Assembly (NCBI GenBank): GCA_031552655.1
Contig: JAVBML010000061.1
Coordinates: 1-6,563, forward strand
Direction of reading: 5' to 3'
Source: CAZTPH01 sp031552655
GTDB lineage: Bacteria > Pseudomonadota > Gammaproteobacteria > UBA9339
Length of the DNA: 6,563 nucleotides
This document shows positions 1-6,563 of the stretch, one piece after another; within the stretch, counting starts at the first letter, position 1; the number at the start of each line of letters is the position of its first letter. The notes under the pieces were generated by a model, which was not told where the DNA came from, made no database searches, and saw only the letters and a list, made by a program, of their open reading frames with translations. Made by a program: the position numbers and the translations under genes.

Positions 1-58
1 TTCGCCTCGGCCGTCCCGCAGCTGGAATACGCTACTATGACTTAACGCTTAGTATAGA

Positions 59-88
59 TTTTTAGCACTCGCTTTGCTCTACTAAAAA
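59..88. repeat. Inverted repeat / small hairpin
   Basis: TTTTTAG (59-65) is the exact reverse complement of CTAAAAA (82-88), separated by 16 bases. An alternative inner pairing AGCA (64-67) with TGCT (75-78) would combine with the T5/A5 arms and leave a small bulge. No T-run follows on either strand, so it is not a good intrinsic terminator. It is more likely part of a repeated intergenic element, or a chance AT-rich inverted repeat. Confidence 0.4.
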
Positions 89-138
89 CCCTCACCTACC
101 TCGGACTTCTAGCCTACACTTCGTTCTCCTTGGCTAGC

Positions 139-146
139 AGAAGGTG
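139..146 (+). promoter_or_regulatory. Possible Shine-Dalgarno for the SecA-like gene (suboptimal spacing)
   Basis: AGAAGGTG differs from AGGAGGTG by one base. It lies just ahead of the GTG at 149, with only two bases between its end and the start codon, which is closer than usual. It is the only Shine-Dalgarno-like word near either candidate start; the ATG at 185 has none. It therefore mildly favours the GTG start but does not settle it. Confidence 0.3.
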
Positions 147-148
147 CG

Positions 149-3100
149 GTGGATGCAAAGGGGGTTAAACACTATGAAAATAGCATGGCCACATTATTTT
201 TATTTTTTCTGGGAAATAAAAAATTGCTGCTTTTGGTGGCAGAATTGTTCGAAAGCAAACCCCATCCACGCAGTGATCAATTGATTAAGTTGATTGCTTC
301 CCTAGAAGGAAAAAACGAAGTATCTAAATATGCCATGGTGGAGAAATTTGCCCATGATTTTCACATTGATCCTCGGGGTAGAAGGAGTGATGAAAAACAC
401 GGTAAGAAATATATCAGGGAACAATTTTCCGAAGAATTGGTGGACCAAGCAATTCTTGGGTTGAGAAATAGCAATGGGGAATTGTTGAGATTTTATCCTG
501 AATTTTTAAAGGAGTTGAAAAGAGATTTTCGCTATGTTAATGCCATAGGTCATAGATATTCCATGGGAGAAGAATTTGAAGAACCGCTGAGTGGAATGTC
601 TCGAAAAAAATTGCTAAAATCCATGGAGCAACTAAAAACCACGTTGAATAATCCCAATATAAGTGAATCTAAGCGCTATTTGACTCAATTGCAAATGGTT
701 GCAGTTCTGCGCGAAGTTATGTATCGTGCCACGGGTAAATTCCCTAATTCTACTCAGGTCTTGAGTGTTCTAATGCAAACCAAACTAAAGGACAATGTTT
801 GCATGCAAATTAACACGGGTGAAGGAAAAAGTATTATTAATCCATTGTTGGCAGCCATGCGCTGGGCCGAGGGATATGCCGTAAATGTTTTTACTTCCAA
901 CCACGAATTAGCGCGGCGAGATCTGGAAGAAGCAAAGGATTTTTGGGCCTATCTGGGGATCGATACTGCATTTATAGAAAAGCATTCTTTATCCCATGCC
1001 TATCTGAAAAATGGTATTAATTATACCACGCCGGCTGATTTTGCATTATTCCATAGCCAGTCTATTTTTCTAGGTAATGCTTTAAATTCAGTGCCCATGG
1101 CCGGAATATATGATGAAGCAGATTTATCGTTCTATGAATCCCGTACCTCGTTTAATTACTCAAAAAATTTAGATGAAGATGATTCGGATCCATTCGTTAA
1201 TCTATTTGCCTGGGTCTATGCACCCATCAATGATTTTGTGACCAGTGCAGACTTTGCAAAGCTAGTTGAAAAATTGAACGTTGCCTACGGAGAAGAAGAG
1301 AAACAGATAATTAGCTATAGGTTAATAGAGCTATTGAGATTGCAATTATATTCCCGAGCAATGACCGAAGAAGATAGAACTAGATTGGCTGAACTATCCG
1401 ATGATCGTTTGCTGCAATGGTTAACCGCGGCCGCTGGCGCAGTGTTTCTTCGAGATAAACTCGGAGAAAAATATATAATTAAGGAAATGATTCGCGATGA
1501 ATATGGTAAAAAAAAGAAGTACCGTAAAATTGTGCTATTGGATGGAGAGAAGCACGAGCTGGAGGGTGCCATTCTGGCCAAGGGAGCCCAACAATTTCTC
1601 AGTGTCTATTTACAGGGTAAACCAGAATTTGCTAAGGGGAGTCCGTTTGTTGTAGATCCCGAAACATCTTGCGTAAGTTCGACCAGTCAGCACAGTGAGT
1701 TTCTACGCATGGATAAATTAACCGGTGTAACCGGTACTACGGGTAGTAAGGAGTTGTTTGATGTATTTGGCATACCAAATGATACGTTGCGCATTAAGAT
1801 TCCTCCACATTTAATTAATCGCAGAGTGGATAAATTTGCTGTCTTTGCTGAAAACTCCCAGGATCATTTGCATAGAATAGCCAAGGAATTATCTCGCCGT
1901 GGTAATAAAAACCAATTGATCATTGGAGCCAATGGTAAGCAGTGTGATGATATTTTTCGAGGACTAGAGGTAAAATATCGGGGTAAAAAGATTGACCTAA
2001 TTATGGCCAGTGCCGAAGGCTTTCGAGTTTACCACTGTGATACCGGTGCCGTGGAGGAATTGCATGATATTGAGGATGCCGTTAGCCAAGCGGGTCAAGA
2101 TGGAAAAAATACCGGTAGGGTATCCATAACCGTTGCCACGGCTCTTTTGGGAAGAGGAGTGAATATTAAAAATTTAGGTAAAGTTATCATGACTTCCTTT
2201 AATCCTGATTCACGTTTTGAGGGGCAGGTTATGGGAAGGACAGGTCGCTATGGTGCCGAGGGATCTACCATCGGTATCTATGATTGGAGTGAAATTTGTG
2301 CTTACTATCCAGAAATAGCCACGAAGCAAACGACCAAATTATCCGCCAGAAGAAAAGCACTAAACAATATAAGGAAGGTATCACAAAGACAAGAAGTAAT
2401 TAATTTGGAACTATTTGCCACGCTAACCAAGCTTTTAGTTAAATATCAGAGTCCCTTTGATAAACTCTATGAGGATTGGGAACGTAGTAAGAGTGAATCG
2501 GAAAGGGCGGATGAAATTTCTAAGCAACAGTGCCAGTTGTTGGCTAGTAAAAATGAGTTTTTAGAGAACATGGGAATATTGCAGAGTAACATTGCCATGA
2601 ATCCCCGAGGTGATGGCGTAGCGAATTTTGAGATAGCGCTGGCCGAGGAACTGCAAAAATATAGGGGAAAATATGTCGCTTTGCCGGAGCTCGTTGAGGT
2701 GGCGGCATCCGATGTCCGACCGAGATCTTTGCGATACTCTAGCATTGGAAAATTTTCTATAATTGCTGGTGTTTCCCTGGCTAAACAATACGCAATTAGT
2801 GCCACTTTTCCAGGTGCCATCGATGCTCATAAGTTGGAACTTGAATTGCAACAAAATAACGAAGCAAGAGTGGAGATGATTCTACAGGATAGTGAAAAAT
2901 TTATTGTTCGCTTGGAAGATAGTTTAAAAAAATCATCGAGGACATTTAATTCAATTTTTTCACAATCAGTTTTTCCGACGGTTCTACATAGAGCTTTAGT
3001 CGCATGCTACAAAAATATGCTAATTTTTGACAGATTAAAATATCATATGTCCGAAGTTCACCGTAATAAAGTTGTGAAAATTAAAAATAGTTTGGATACT

Positions 3101-3517
3101 ATCTATGGCAACTATCTTGCTTCCCTGGGTAAGTTAACTTCCTCTTTTAAACAGAGAATGGTGCGAGATCTATCATTGCAATTGTTGCTGCTGGATACTA
3201 AGCAAACTGATTTGCCGGGTCAATTTTTACCCCCCAATGTTCTAGGAAAAGCAGAAAAAGCTTGTGCTCTTAGGTATTTGATGGATCATTTACAGCACAA
3301 TTCCTCGGAGCACTTGAAGGAAAAGATAATAGCCAATGAGGCAACCGGTGATCCCACGGTGGATTTTTTGGTGGCCATAATTAGAACCAATCGCAGCGCA
3401 TTTAATCCCCGGCAATTCAGTGATACAGCTACTTTTAAAGCCCTGCAAAGGGATTTGCAGTTGCACGGGCATAATTTTGCTGCTTCCGGAGCTACTAAGG
3501 GTTTGCCAGGGTCATGA
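149..3517 (+). CDS. SecA-like DEAD motor ATPase, divergent, function unknown
   Basis: This 1122-residue protein carries the ordered motifs of a SecA-type ATPase motor. They are Walker A TGEGKS (223-228, Lys227), the SecA-style TSNHELARRD (249-258), Walker B DEAD (322-325) followed by SRTSF where SecA has ARTPL, and LTGVTGT (524-530). Next come the GRG motif (668-670) and motif VI QVMGRTGR (693-700) with both arginines. Residues about 336-520 match the position and partial pattern of SecA's preprotein cross-linking insert. Residues 1-190 and 740-1122 are not recognised; the C-terminal part is charged and probably helical. SecA's C-terminal cysteine-rich zinc motif is absent. Family knowledge implies ATP-driven movement of a polypeptide or nucleic acid; the substrate is unknown. 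Housekeeping SecA is nearly 900 residues and much closer to consensus, so this is probably an accessory paralogue. The start is GTG 149, or ATG 185 (residue 13). An in-frame stop lies at 110-112. The hydrophobic stretch 13-33 is broken by two lysines and is not a clear signal peptide. Confidence 0.85.
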   Translation: MDAKGVKHYENSMATLFLFFLGNKKLLLLVAELFESKPHPRSDQLIKLIASLEGKNEVSKYAMVEKFAHDFHIDPRGRRSDEKHGKKYIREQFSEELVDQAILGLRNSNGELLRFYPEFLKELKRDFRYVNAIGHRYSMGEEFEEPLSGMSRKKLLKSMEQLKTTLNNPNISESKRYLTQLQMVAVLREVMYRATGKFPNSTQVLSVLMQTKLKDNVCMQINTGEGKSIINPLLAAMRWAEGYAVNVFTSNHELARRDLEEAKDFWAYLGIDTAFIEKHSLSHAYLKNGINYTTPADFALFHSQSIFLGNALNSVPMAGIYDEADLSFYESRTSFNYSKNLDEDDSDPFVNLFAWVYAPINDFVTSADFAKLVEKLNVAYGEEEKQIISYRLIELLRLQLYSRAMTEEDRTRLAELSDDRLLQWLTAAAGAVFLRDKLGEKYIIKEMIRDEYGKKKKYRKIVLLDGEKHELEGAILAKGAQQFLSVYLQGKPEFAKGSPFVVDPETSCVSSTSQHSEFLRMDKLTGVTGTTGSKELFDVFGIPNDTLRIKIPPHLINRRVDKFAVFAENSQDHLHRIAKELSRRGNKNQLIIGANGKQCDDIFRGLEVKYRGKKIDLIMASAEGFRVYHCDTGAVEELHDIEDAVSQAGQDGKNTGRVSITVATALLGRGVNIKNLGKVIMTSFNPDSRFEGQVMGRTGRYGAEGSTIGIYDWSEICAYYPEIATKQTTKLSARRKALNNIRKVSQRQEVINLELFATLTKLLVKYQSPFDKLYEDWERSKSESERADEISKQQCQLLASKNEFLENMGILQSNIAMNPRGDGVANFEIALAEELQKYRGKYVALPELVEVAASDVRPRSLRYSSIGKFSIIAGVSLAKQYAISATFPGAIDAHKLELELQQNNEARVEMILQDSEKFIVRLEDSLKKSSRTFNSIFSQSVFPTVLHRALVACYKNMLIFDRLKYHMSEVHRNKVVKIKNSLDTIYGNYLASLGKLTSSFKQRMVRDLSLQLLLLDTKQTDLPGQFLPPNVLGKAEKACALRYLMDHLQHNSSEHLKEKIIANEATGDPTVDFLVAIIRTNRSAFNPRQFSDTATFKALQRDLQLHGHNFAASGATKGLPGS

Positions 3518-3532
3518 AAATTTGTTTATAAT
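3503..3532 (+). promoter_or_regulatory. Predicted sigma70 promoter for the LolC-like gene
   Basis: A TTGCCA -35 box (3503-3508, five of six consensus bases) is followed after 18 bases by a perfect TATAAT -10 box (3527-3532). The -35 lies inside the last codons of the SecA-like gene and the -10 just after its stop. Transcription would begin near 3539, giving a leader of about 20 bases before the ATG at 3560. No terminator is visible between the two genes, so readthrough from upstream is also possible. Confidence 0.55.
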
Positions 3533-3559
3533 GGCAAAAATTATATTTGGTATGAATAG

Positions 3560-4816
3560 ATGTATCATCCCATCGTTCTTTACATAGGATTGCGCTATAC
3601 TAAAGCGAAGCAGCGTAATAATTTCATCTCATTTATTTCCCTGGTATCCATGGGGGGCATAGCACTGGGAGTAATGGTATTGATAACGGTATTGTCAGTT
3701 ATGAATGGCTTTGACTATGAGATTAGGGAAAAGGTATTTAGCGTTGCTCGCCAGGTAACAATAAGTGGCTACGATGGAGCAATCAGCGATTGGCAGGGGT
3801 TAGAAAAAAAACTTCAGAAATATGATGAAGTTACTGCCAGTGCGCCATTTATTACTGGCCAGGGCATGCTATCTAAAGATGGTTTGGCTACGGGGGTGTT
3901 AATCAATGGAATTATCCCCGAGAAGGAAAACCAAGTGATGGGATTAAATAGGTTCATTGTGCAAGGTTCGGGACAATCTCTAGTGGCGGGGTCATTTGGA
4001 ATTATTCTCGGTGAAGGGGTGGCTAGTTTAATCAATGCTTCCCTTGGAGATAGGGTGGTACTAATTGTTCCCAGAGCTACCATAACTCCCCTGGGTATGG
4101 AACCACGTTTTAAGCGATTTACCGTCGTTGGCATTTTTCATGTCGGCAATGGCTTTGCTAACTATGATACTACCATGGCCTTTGTGCATTTGCATGATGC
4201 GGGAAAATTGTTCAGAGTTCAAGGTGATGATGCCACGGGAATTAATTTAAAATTGCGGGATCTCTATCGGGCTCCCTTGGTGTCCCGGGAGCTTAGAAAG
4301 CAATTAGTCGGACAGTATACCATAGTGGATTGGACCAATCAATATGGTTCATTTTTTAAAGCCATTCAAATGGAAAAGACCACTATGTTTGTGGTGTTGT
4401 TGTTTATTATAGCCATTGCCGCTTTTAATTTAGTTTCCAGTTTAGTGATGAGTGTTACGGATAGGCAATCTGATATAGCTATTTTAAGAACGCTGGGGGC
4501 TACGCCAAAAATGATTATGGCTATATTTATAGTCCAGGGTGGTATCGTTGGTTTGGGTGGTACCCTGCTTGGTGTACTGGGAGGCATAATTTTAGCTCTC
4601 AATGCTCCAACGTTGGTGATGCTTTTGGAGAAAATATTACACACTAGCTTTATTAGTGCTGGCATTTACTTTATAGATTATTTACCATCGAAATTGATCT
4701 TCTATGACATATTGCGCGTTGGACTAAGTTCACTTTCGATGAGCCTATTGGCCACCATATACCCCGCTTGGCAGGCAGCAATAATAGATCCGGCTTTGGT
4801 CCTTAGACATGAATAA
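3560..4816 (+). CDS. lolC: LolC/LolE-family lipoprotein-releasing permease
   Basis: In this family the inner-membrane permease works with the LolD ATPase to extract mature outer-membrane lipoproteins from the inner membrane and pass them to the periplasmic chaperone LolA. The 418-residue length is normal. The start MYHPIVLYIGLRY closely matches the LolC N-terminus. The ATG directly follows an in-frame TAG (3557-3559), so the start is unambiguous. Membrane segments are predicted at about 22-48, 274-300, 317-348 and 384-406. The periplasmic domain lies at about 50-270, and an FtsX-type core follows. IQMEKTTM (269-276), just before the second segment, is LolC-like rather than LolE-like, and the tail PALVLRHE is typical. 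No lolD or lolE adjoins it; the next gene is an NRPS. It could be the single LolC/E hybrid (LolF type) of some gammaproteobacteria, with lolD elsewhere. No Shine-Dalgarno is evident. Confidence 0.9.
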   Translation: MYHPIVLYIGLRYTKAKQRNNFISFISLVSMGGIALGVMVLITVLSVMNGFDYEIREKVFSVARQVTISGYDGAISDWQGLEKKLQKYDEVTASAPFITGQGMLSKDGLATGVLINGIIPEKENQVMGLNRFIVQGSGQSLVAGSFGIILGEGVASLINASLGDRVVLIVPRATITPLGMEPRFKRFTVVGIFHVGNGFANYDTTMAFVHLHDAGKLFRVQGDDATGINLKLRDLYRAPLVSRELRKQLVGQYTIVDWTNQYGSFFKAIQMEKTTMFVVLLFIIAIAAFNLVSSLVMSVTDRQSDIAILRTLGATPKMIMAIFIVQGGIVGLGGTLLGVLGGIILALNAPTLVMLLEKILHTSFISAGIYFIDYLPSKLIFYDILRVGLSSLSMSLLATIYPAWQAAIIDPALVLRHE

Positions 4817-4842
4817 TAGTGAAGAGACAGATTTTTTGATGC

Positions 4843-4893
4843 CATGCTATTTAAAATTAATTTTAGTAGATTGACTAGTTTTTTAAAAGCATG
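4843..4893. repeat. Imperfect inverted repeat / hairpin overlapping the NRPS promoter
   Basis: CATGCT (4843-4848) pairs with AGCATG (4888-4893). After a single bulged A, TTTAAAA (4850-4856) pairs with TTTTAAA (4881-4887), giving a 13-pair stem. Inside it, TAGT (4864-4867) can pair with ACTA (4874-4877) around a six-base loop. A separate 14-base perfect palindrome, TAAAATTAATTTTA, sits at 4852-4865. The stem is AT-rich and no U-tract follows, so it is a weak candidate for the terminator of the permease gene. It covers the -35 box of the next gene, so an operator is another possibility. This 119-base gap holds no gene. Confidence 0.45.
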
Positions 4894-4900
4894 ATATAAA
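4871..4900 (+). promoter_or_regulatory. Predicted extended -10 promoter for the NRPS gene
   Basis: TTGACT (4871-4876, five of six) is followed after 18 bases by TATAAA (4895-4900, five of six), preceded by the extended -10 element TG one base upstream (4892-4893). The expected start of transcription is near 4907, about 29 bases before the ATG at 4936. This is the strongest promoter-like sequence I see. The surrounding AT-rich DNA raises the chance of a false match. The overlapping inverted repeat could provide regulation. Confidence 0.55.
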
Positions 4901-4935
4901 TTAAGTTATTAAATATCTAAAATAGCCTTAAGACT

Positions 4936-6563
4936 ATGACGCGCTATAAAAAAGCTATAGTAATGGGGGAAACGAATATTTGTTCGCGGTGTGCGGAATT
5001 TCTCTTAGAAAGTGGCTGGAAAATTGTTGCCATAGTGTCCGACGATCGAGATGTAGTAAGTTGGGCTAGAGATAAGTCTATTTTCACAGTGACACCTGCT
5101 AAATTATCTACCCTCAGAGCAGCTAATTTTTATCTATTTAGCATTATTAACCCCTATGTTATTCCCTCTTCATTTTTTGAAAATAAAAAATTACTTTTGG
5201 CGCTTAATTACCACGATAGTCTTTTGCCCAGCTACGGCGGTGTAAATAGTACTACCTGGGCTATAATTAATGGAGAAAAGCAACACGGTGTTACCATTCA
5301 CCAAATGGTTGCTAGCATAGATGAGGGAGATGTTGTTGCCCAGGCGGTGGTACCCATTGAAAAATCAGAAACTGCTTTTTCACTTAATTTAAAGTGTAGT
5401 GAACTTTTATTATCGCTTTTTTATGAGGTCGTAGCTAAAATTGGATCCAATGAATTGGTGTTTTCTAAGCAGAATTTAGCAAATAAAACCTACTATGGAT
5501 TAAAAAATATTCCGGAAAACTATGGCATTATAAATGGCATTAAAGATGTTGAGCAACTATCTAGAATAGTTCGAGGATTAACCTTTGGCGATAGCTATAA
5601 TAATCCCGTTGCCACCATTAAGATTTATTGGCACGGTGGTTTTTACATAGTGGAAGATTTTAATTTAAATGTTCTAGGGAAAAAAAATCTTGCATTCCAT
5701 AAAAATATTTTGCTTTTTAATAAAGTGAGAGATATTTATGGCCACGCTGTGGATGTTAAAATTAATACCAAAGATATGTTGATACCATATTTGTTGACCG
5801 AGGATGTTAAAAGGTATCTAGCAGCGATTAAAGCACGGGAAAGAAAAAATTTAAGAAAAATTCTAAGTTTTTTTGATAACTATCCCGACGCTGCCATAAG
5901 AATATTTGATCAAAAACCAAAGCGCCAGCGCTATGACAAAAAAATTAGTATTCCTTCCCATCTTTGTTCTTCGGAAACAATTTTGACTTTAGTTTGCTTT
6001 GTGCTGGCGAGATATTTTCATGGTGAATTTATTGTATCTCTCTATTTGACCGATGATGGTGTTCCCTCATCCATGGCATCATTGGTGGAGCTACGTAACT
6101 TTATTCATTTAAGTCAGAATATTTTAAGTCATAGTTTTGATAAATTGAAAAATCACCTGTTACAGATACAGGCAAGTAGTTATCACTTGGTAAAAGACTT
6201 TGGCCATAGATATCACCTGAATTTTTTAACTGACATAGCCATAGCCGTGGGCGAAAATGTAACTACGGATAGGCATAGAATGCTATTTAAATTGACCGCC
6301 ACGGCGGTGGAAATTCAGGGAGATAGTAGTTGCCAATTGCAGATTGATAATATTGGTGAAATTATTTCCACACTGTACGATGGTGATTTTAGAAGTAAGG
6401 TTAAAAAACAGGATCTACGACTCATTAATATTCTCAACGATGAACAATATCAACGCATGGTCTATGATTGGAATAGAACTGAGTGCGATTACCCCAGCGG
6501 TAAAACTATTAGTATACTCTTTGAAGAACAGGTGAGAAAAAAACCTGACAACGTGGCGGTGGT
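4936..6563 (+). CDS. Nonribosomal peptide synthetase, formylating initiation module (5' part, cut by window end)
   Basis: Open for 542 codons and still open at the edge. Residues 1-165 are a formyltransferase of the methionyl-tRNA formyltransferase fold. The catalytic triad is Asn91 and His93 (in NYHDSLLP) plus Asp129 (in SIDEGD), and Rossmann-type strands start the protein. Residues 190-285 resemble the C-terminal domain of that enzyme (IVRGLTFGDSYNNP, 211-224). Residues about 335-500 resemble the second half of a condensation domain; the HHxxxDG catalytic motif is absent. From about 505 the standard linker into an adenylation domain begins (YDWNRTECDYPSG, then LFEEQVRKKPDNVAVV). By analogy with gramicidin synthetase LgrA, this module would formylate its first carrier-bound amino acid using formyl-tetrahydrofolate. 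The adenylation core, carrier domain and specificity residues are not in the window. An in-frame stop at 4918-4920 precedes the ATG, the first start codon after it. No clear Shine-Dalgarno is seen. Confidence 0.88.
   Translation, partial: MTRYKKAIVMGETNICSRCAEFLLESGWKIVAIVSDDRDVVSWARDKSIFTVTPAKLSTLRAANFYLFSIINPYVIPSSFFENKKLLLALNYHDSLLPSYGGVNSTTWAIINGEKQHGVTIHQMVASIDEGDVVAQAVVPIEKSETAFSLNLKCSELLLSLFYEVVAKIGSNELVFSKQNLANKTYYGLKNIPENYGIINGIKDVEQLSRIVRGLTFGDSYNNPVATIKIYWHGGFYIVEDFNLNVLGKKNLAFHKNILLFNKVRDIYGHAVDVKINTKDMLIPYLLTEDVKRYLAAIKARERKNLRKILSFFDNYPDAAIRIFDQKPKRQRYDKKISIPSHLCSSETILTLVCFVLARYFHGEFIVSLYLTDDGVPSSMASLVELRNFIHLSQNILSHSFDKLKNHLLQIQASSYHLVKDFGHRYHLNFLTDIAIAVGENVTTDRHRMLFKLTATAVEIQGDSSCQLQIDNIGEIISTLYDGDFRSKVKKQDLRLINILNDEQYQRMVYDWNRTECDYPSGKTISILFEEQVRKKPDNVAV

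Larger units (their letters stand above)
1..148. other. Non-coding, repeat-like region upstream of the SecA-like gene
   Basis: No frame on either strand stays open for a useful length here. The three forward frames entering from the left edge end at stops at 38-40, 43-45 and 60-62. The region is about 50% G+C, against visibly lower G+C in the genes that follow, and bases 76-130 are strongly pyrimidine-rich on the + strand. It contains an inverted repeat (59-88) and two similar C/T-rich words at 66-79 and 117-128. On the minus strand these read GAGCAAAGCGAGTG and GAGAACGAAGTG. This pattern resembles a dispersed extragenic repeat, but multiple copies cannot be shown from one window. I see no convincing promoter. 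The end of an upstream + strand gene in one of the short frames cannot be excluded. Confidence 0.45.

Noticed and set aside
43..62. Possible -10 box (TAGTAT/TATAGAT) for the SecA-like gene
   Set aside because: No matching -35 at an acceptable distance, and it lies within the repeat-like region, so the match is not convincing.
109..137. CTAGCC (109-114) and GGCTAG (132-137) inverted repeat
   Set aside because: Only six base pairs around a 17-base loop with no extension of the stem; too weak to call as a separate hairpin.
1315..2854. Several minus-strand open frames across the SecA-like gene
   Set aside because: They are antisense to motor and C-terminal coding sequence, low in recognisable content and rich in serine as expected of shadow frames.
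149..3517. Idea that this is the housekeeping secA
   Set aside because: Length, motif substitutions, large unmatched flanks and the missing zinc tail all argue for a paralogue.
3552..3587. Eleven-codon reading frame ATG 3552 to TAG 3585-3587 overlapping the lolC-like start in another frame
   Set aside because: It has no Shine-Dalgarno and no recognisable leader-peptide feature, and such short frames occur by chance. It is kept only as a note because it lies in the predicted leader.
3814..4665. Minus-strand open frames across the lolC-like gene
   Set aside because: They are antisense to a clearly conserved permease; no family similarity is seen in them.
6344..6535. Small + strand reading frame of 63 codons
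   Set aside because: It lies wholly inside the NRPS gene in a different frame. The NRPS frame there reads the well-known condensation-to-adenylation linker, so this is a shadow.

Overview
This window comes from a Gram-negative bacterium, most likely a moderately AT-rich proteobacterium. The best pointer is a LolC-type lipoprotein-release permease, which needs an outer membrane and whose N-terminus and transmembrane core read like gammaproteobacterial LolC. An intracellular or host-associated gammaproteobacterium (for example a Legionellales relative) is compatible with a large SecA-like ATPase beside an NRPS, but the sequence does not prove it. No tRNA, rRNA, CRISPR array or transposase gene was seen.

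Layout: all three genes are on the + strand and fill about 95% of the window. Bases 1-148 are non-coding in every frame for any useful length. They are richer in G+C (about 50%) than the rest, contain an inverted repeat and look like a dispersed intergenic element. Bases 149-3517 encode a 1122-residue protein with a complete but divergent SecA-type DEAD motor, flanked by unrecognised N- and C-terminal regions. A good sigma70-type promoter at the 3' end of that gene serves 3560-4816, a LolC/LolE-family permease with no lolD or lolE next to it. The 119-base gap 4817-4935 holds a long AT-rich imperfect hairpin overlapping a near-consensus extended -10 promoter. From 4936 to the window edge runs an open reading frame of 542 complete codons, still open at the edge. 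It is the start of a nonribosomal peptide synthetase whose first domain is a formyltransferase, followed by a condensation-like remnant and the first residues of an adenylation domain.

How they may work together: no shared pathway is shown by the sequence. The permease gene and the NRPS each appear to have their own promoter, so this is probably three neighbouring transcription units rather than one operon. The NRPS reads as an initiation module that would N-formylate the first amino acid of a peptide. The rest of the assembly line, and hence the product, lies beyond the window. The SecA-like protein is unlikely to be the housekeeping SecA, and its function is unknown.
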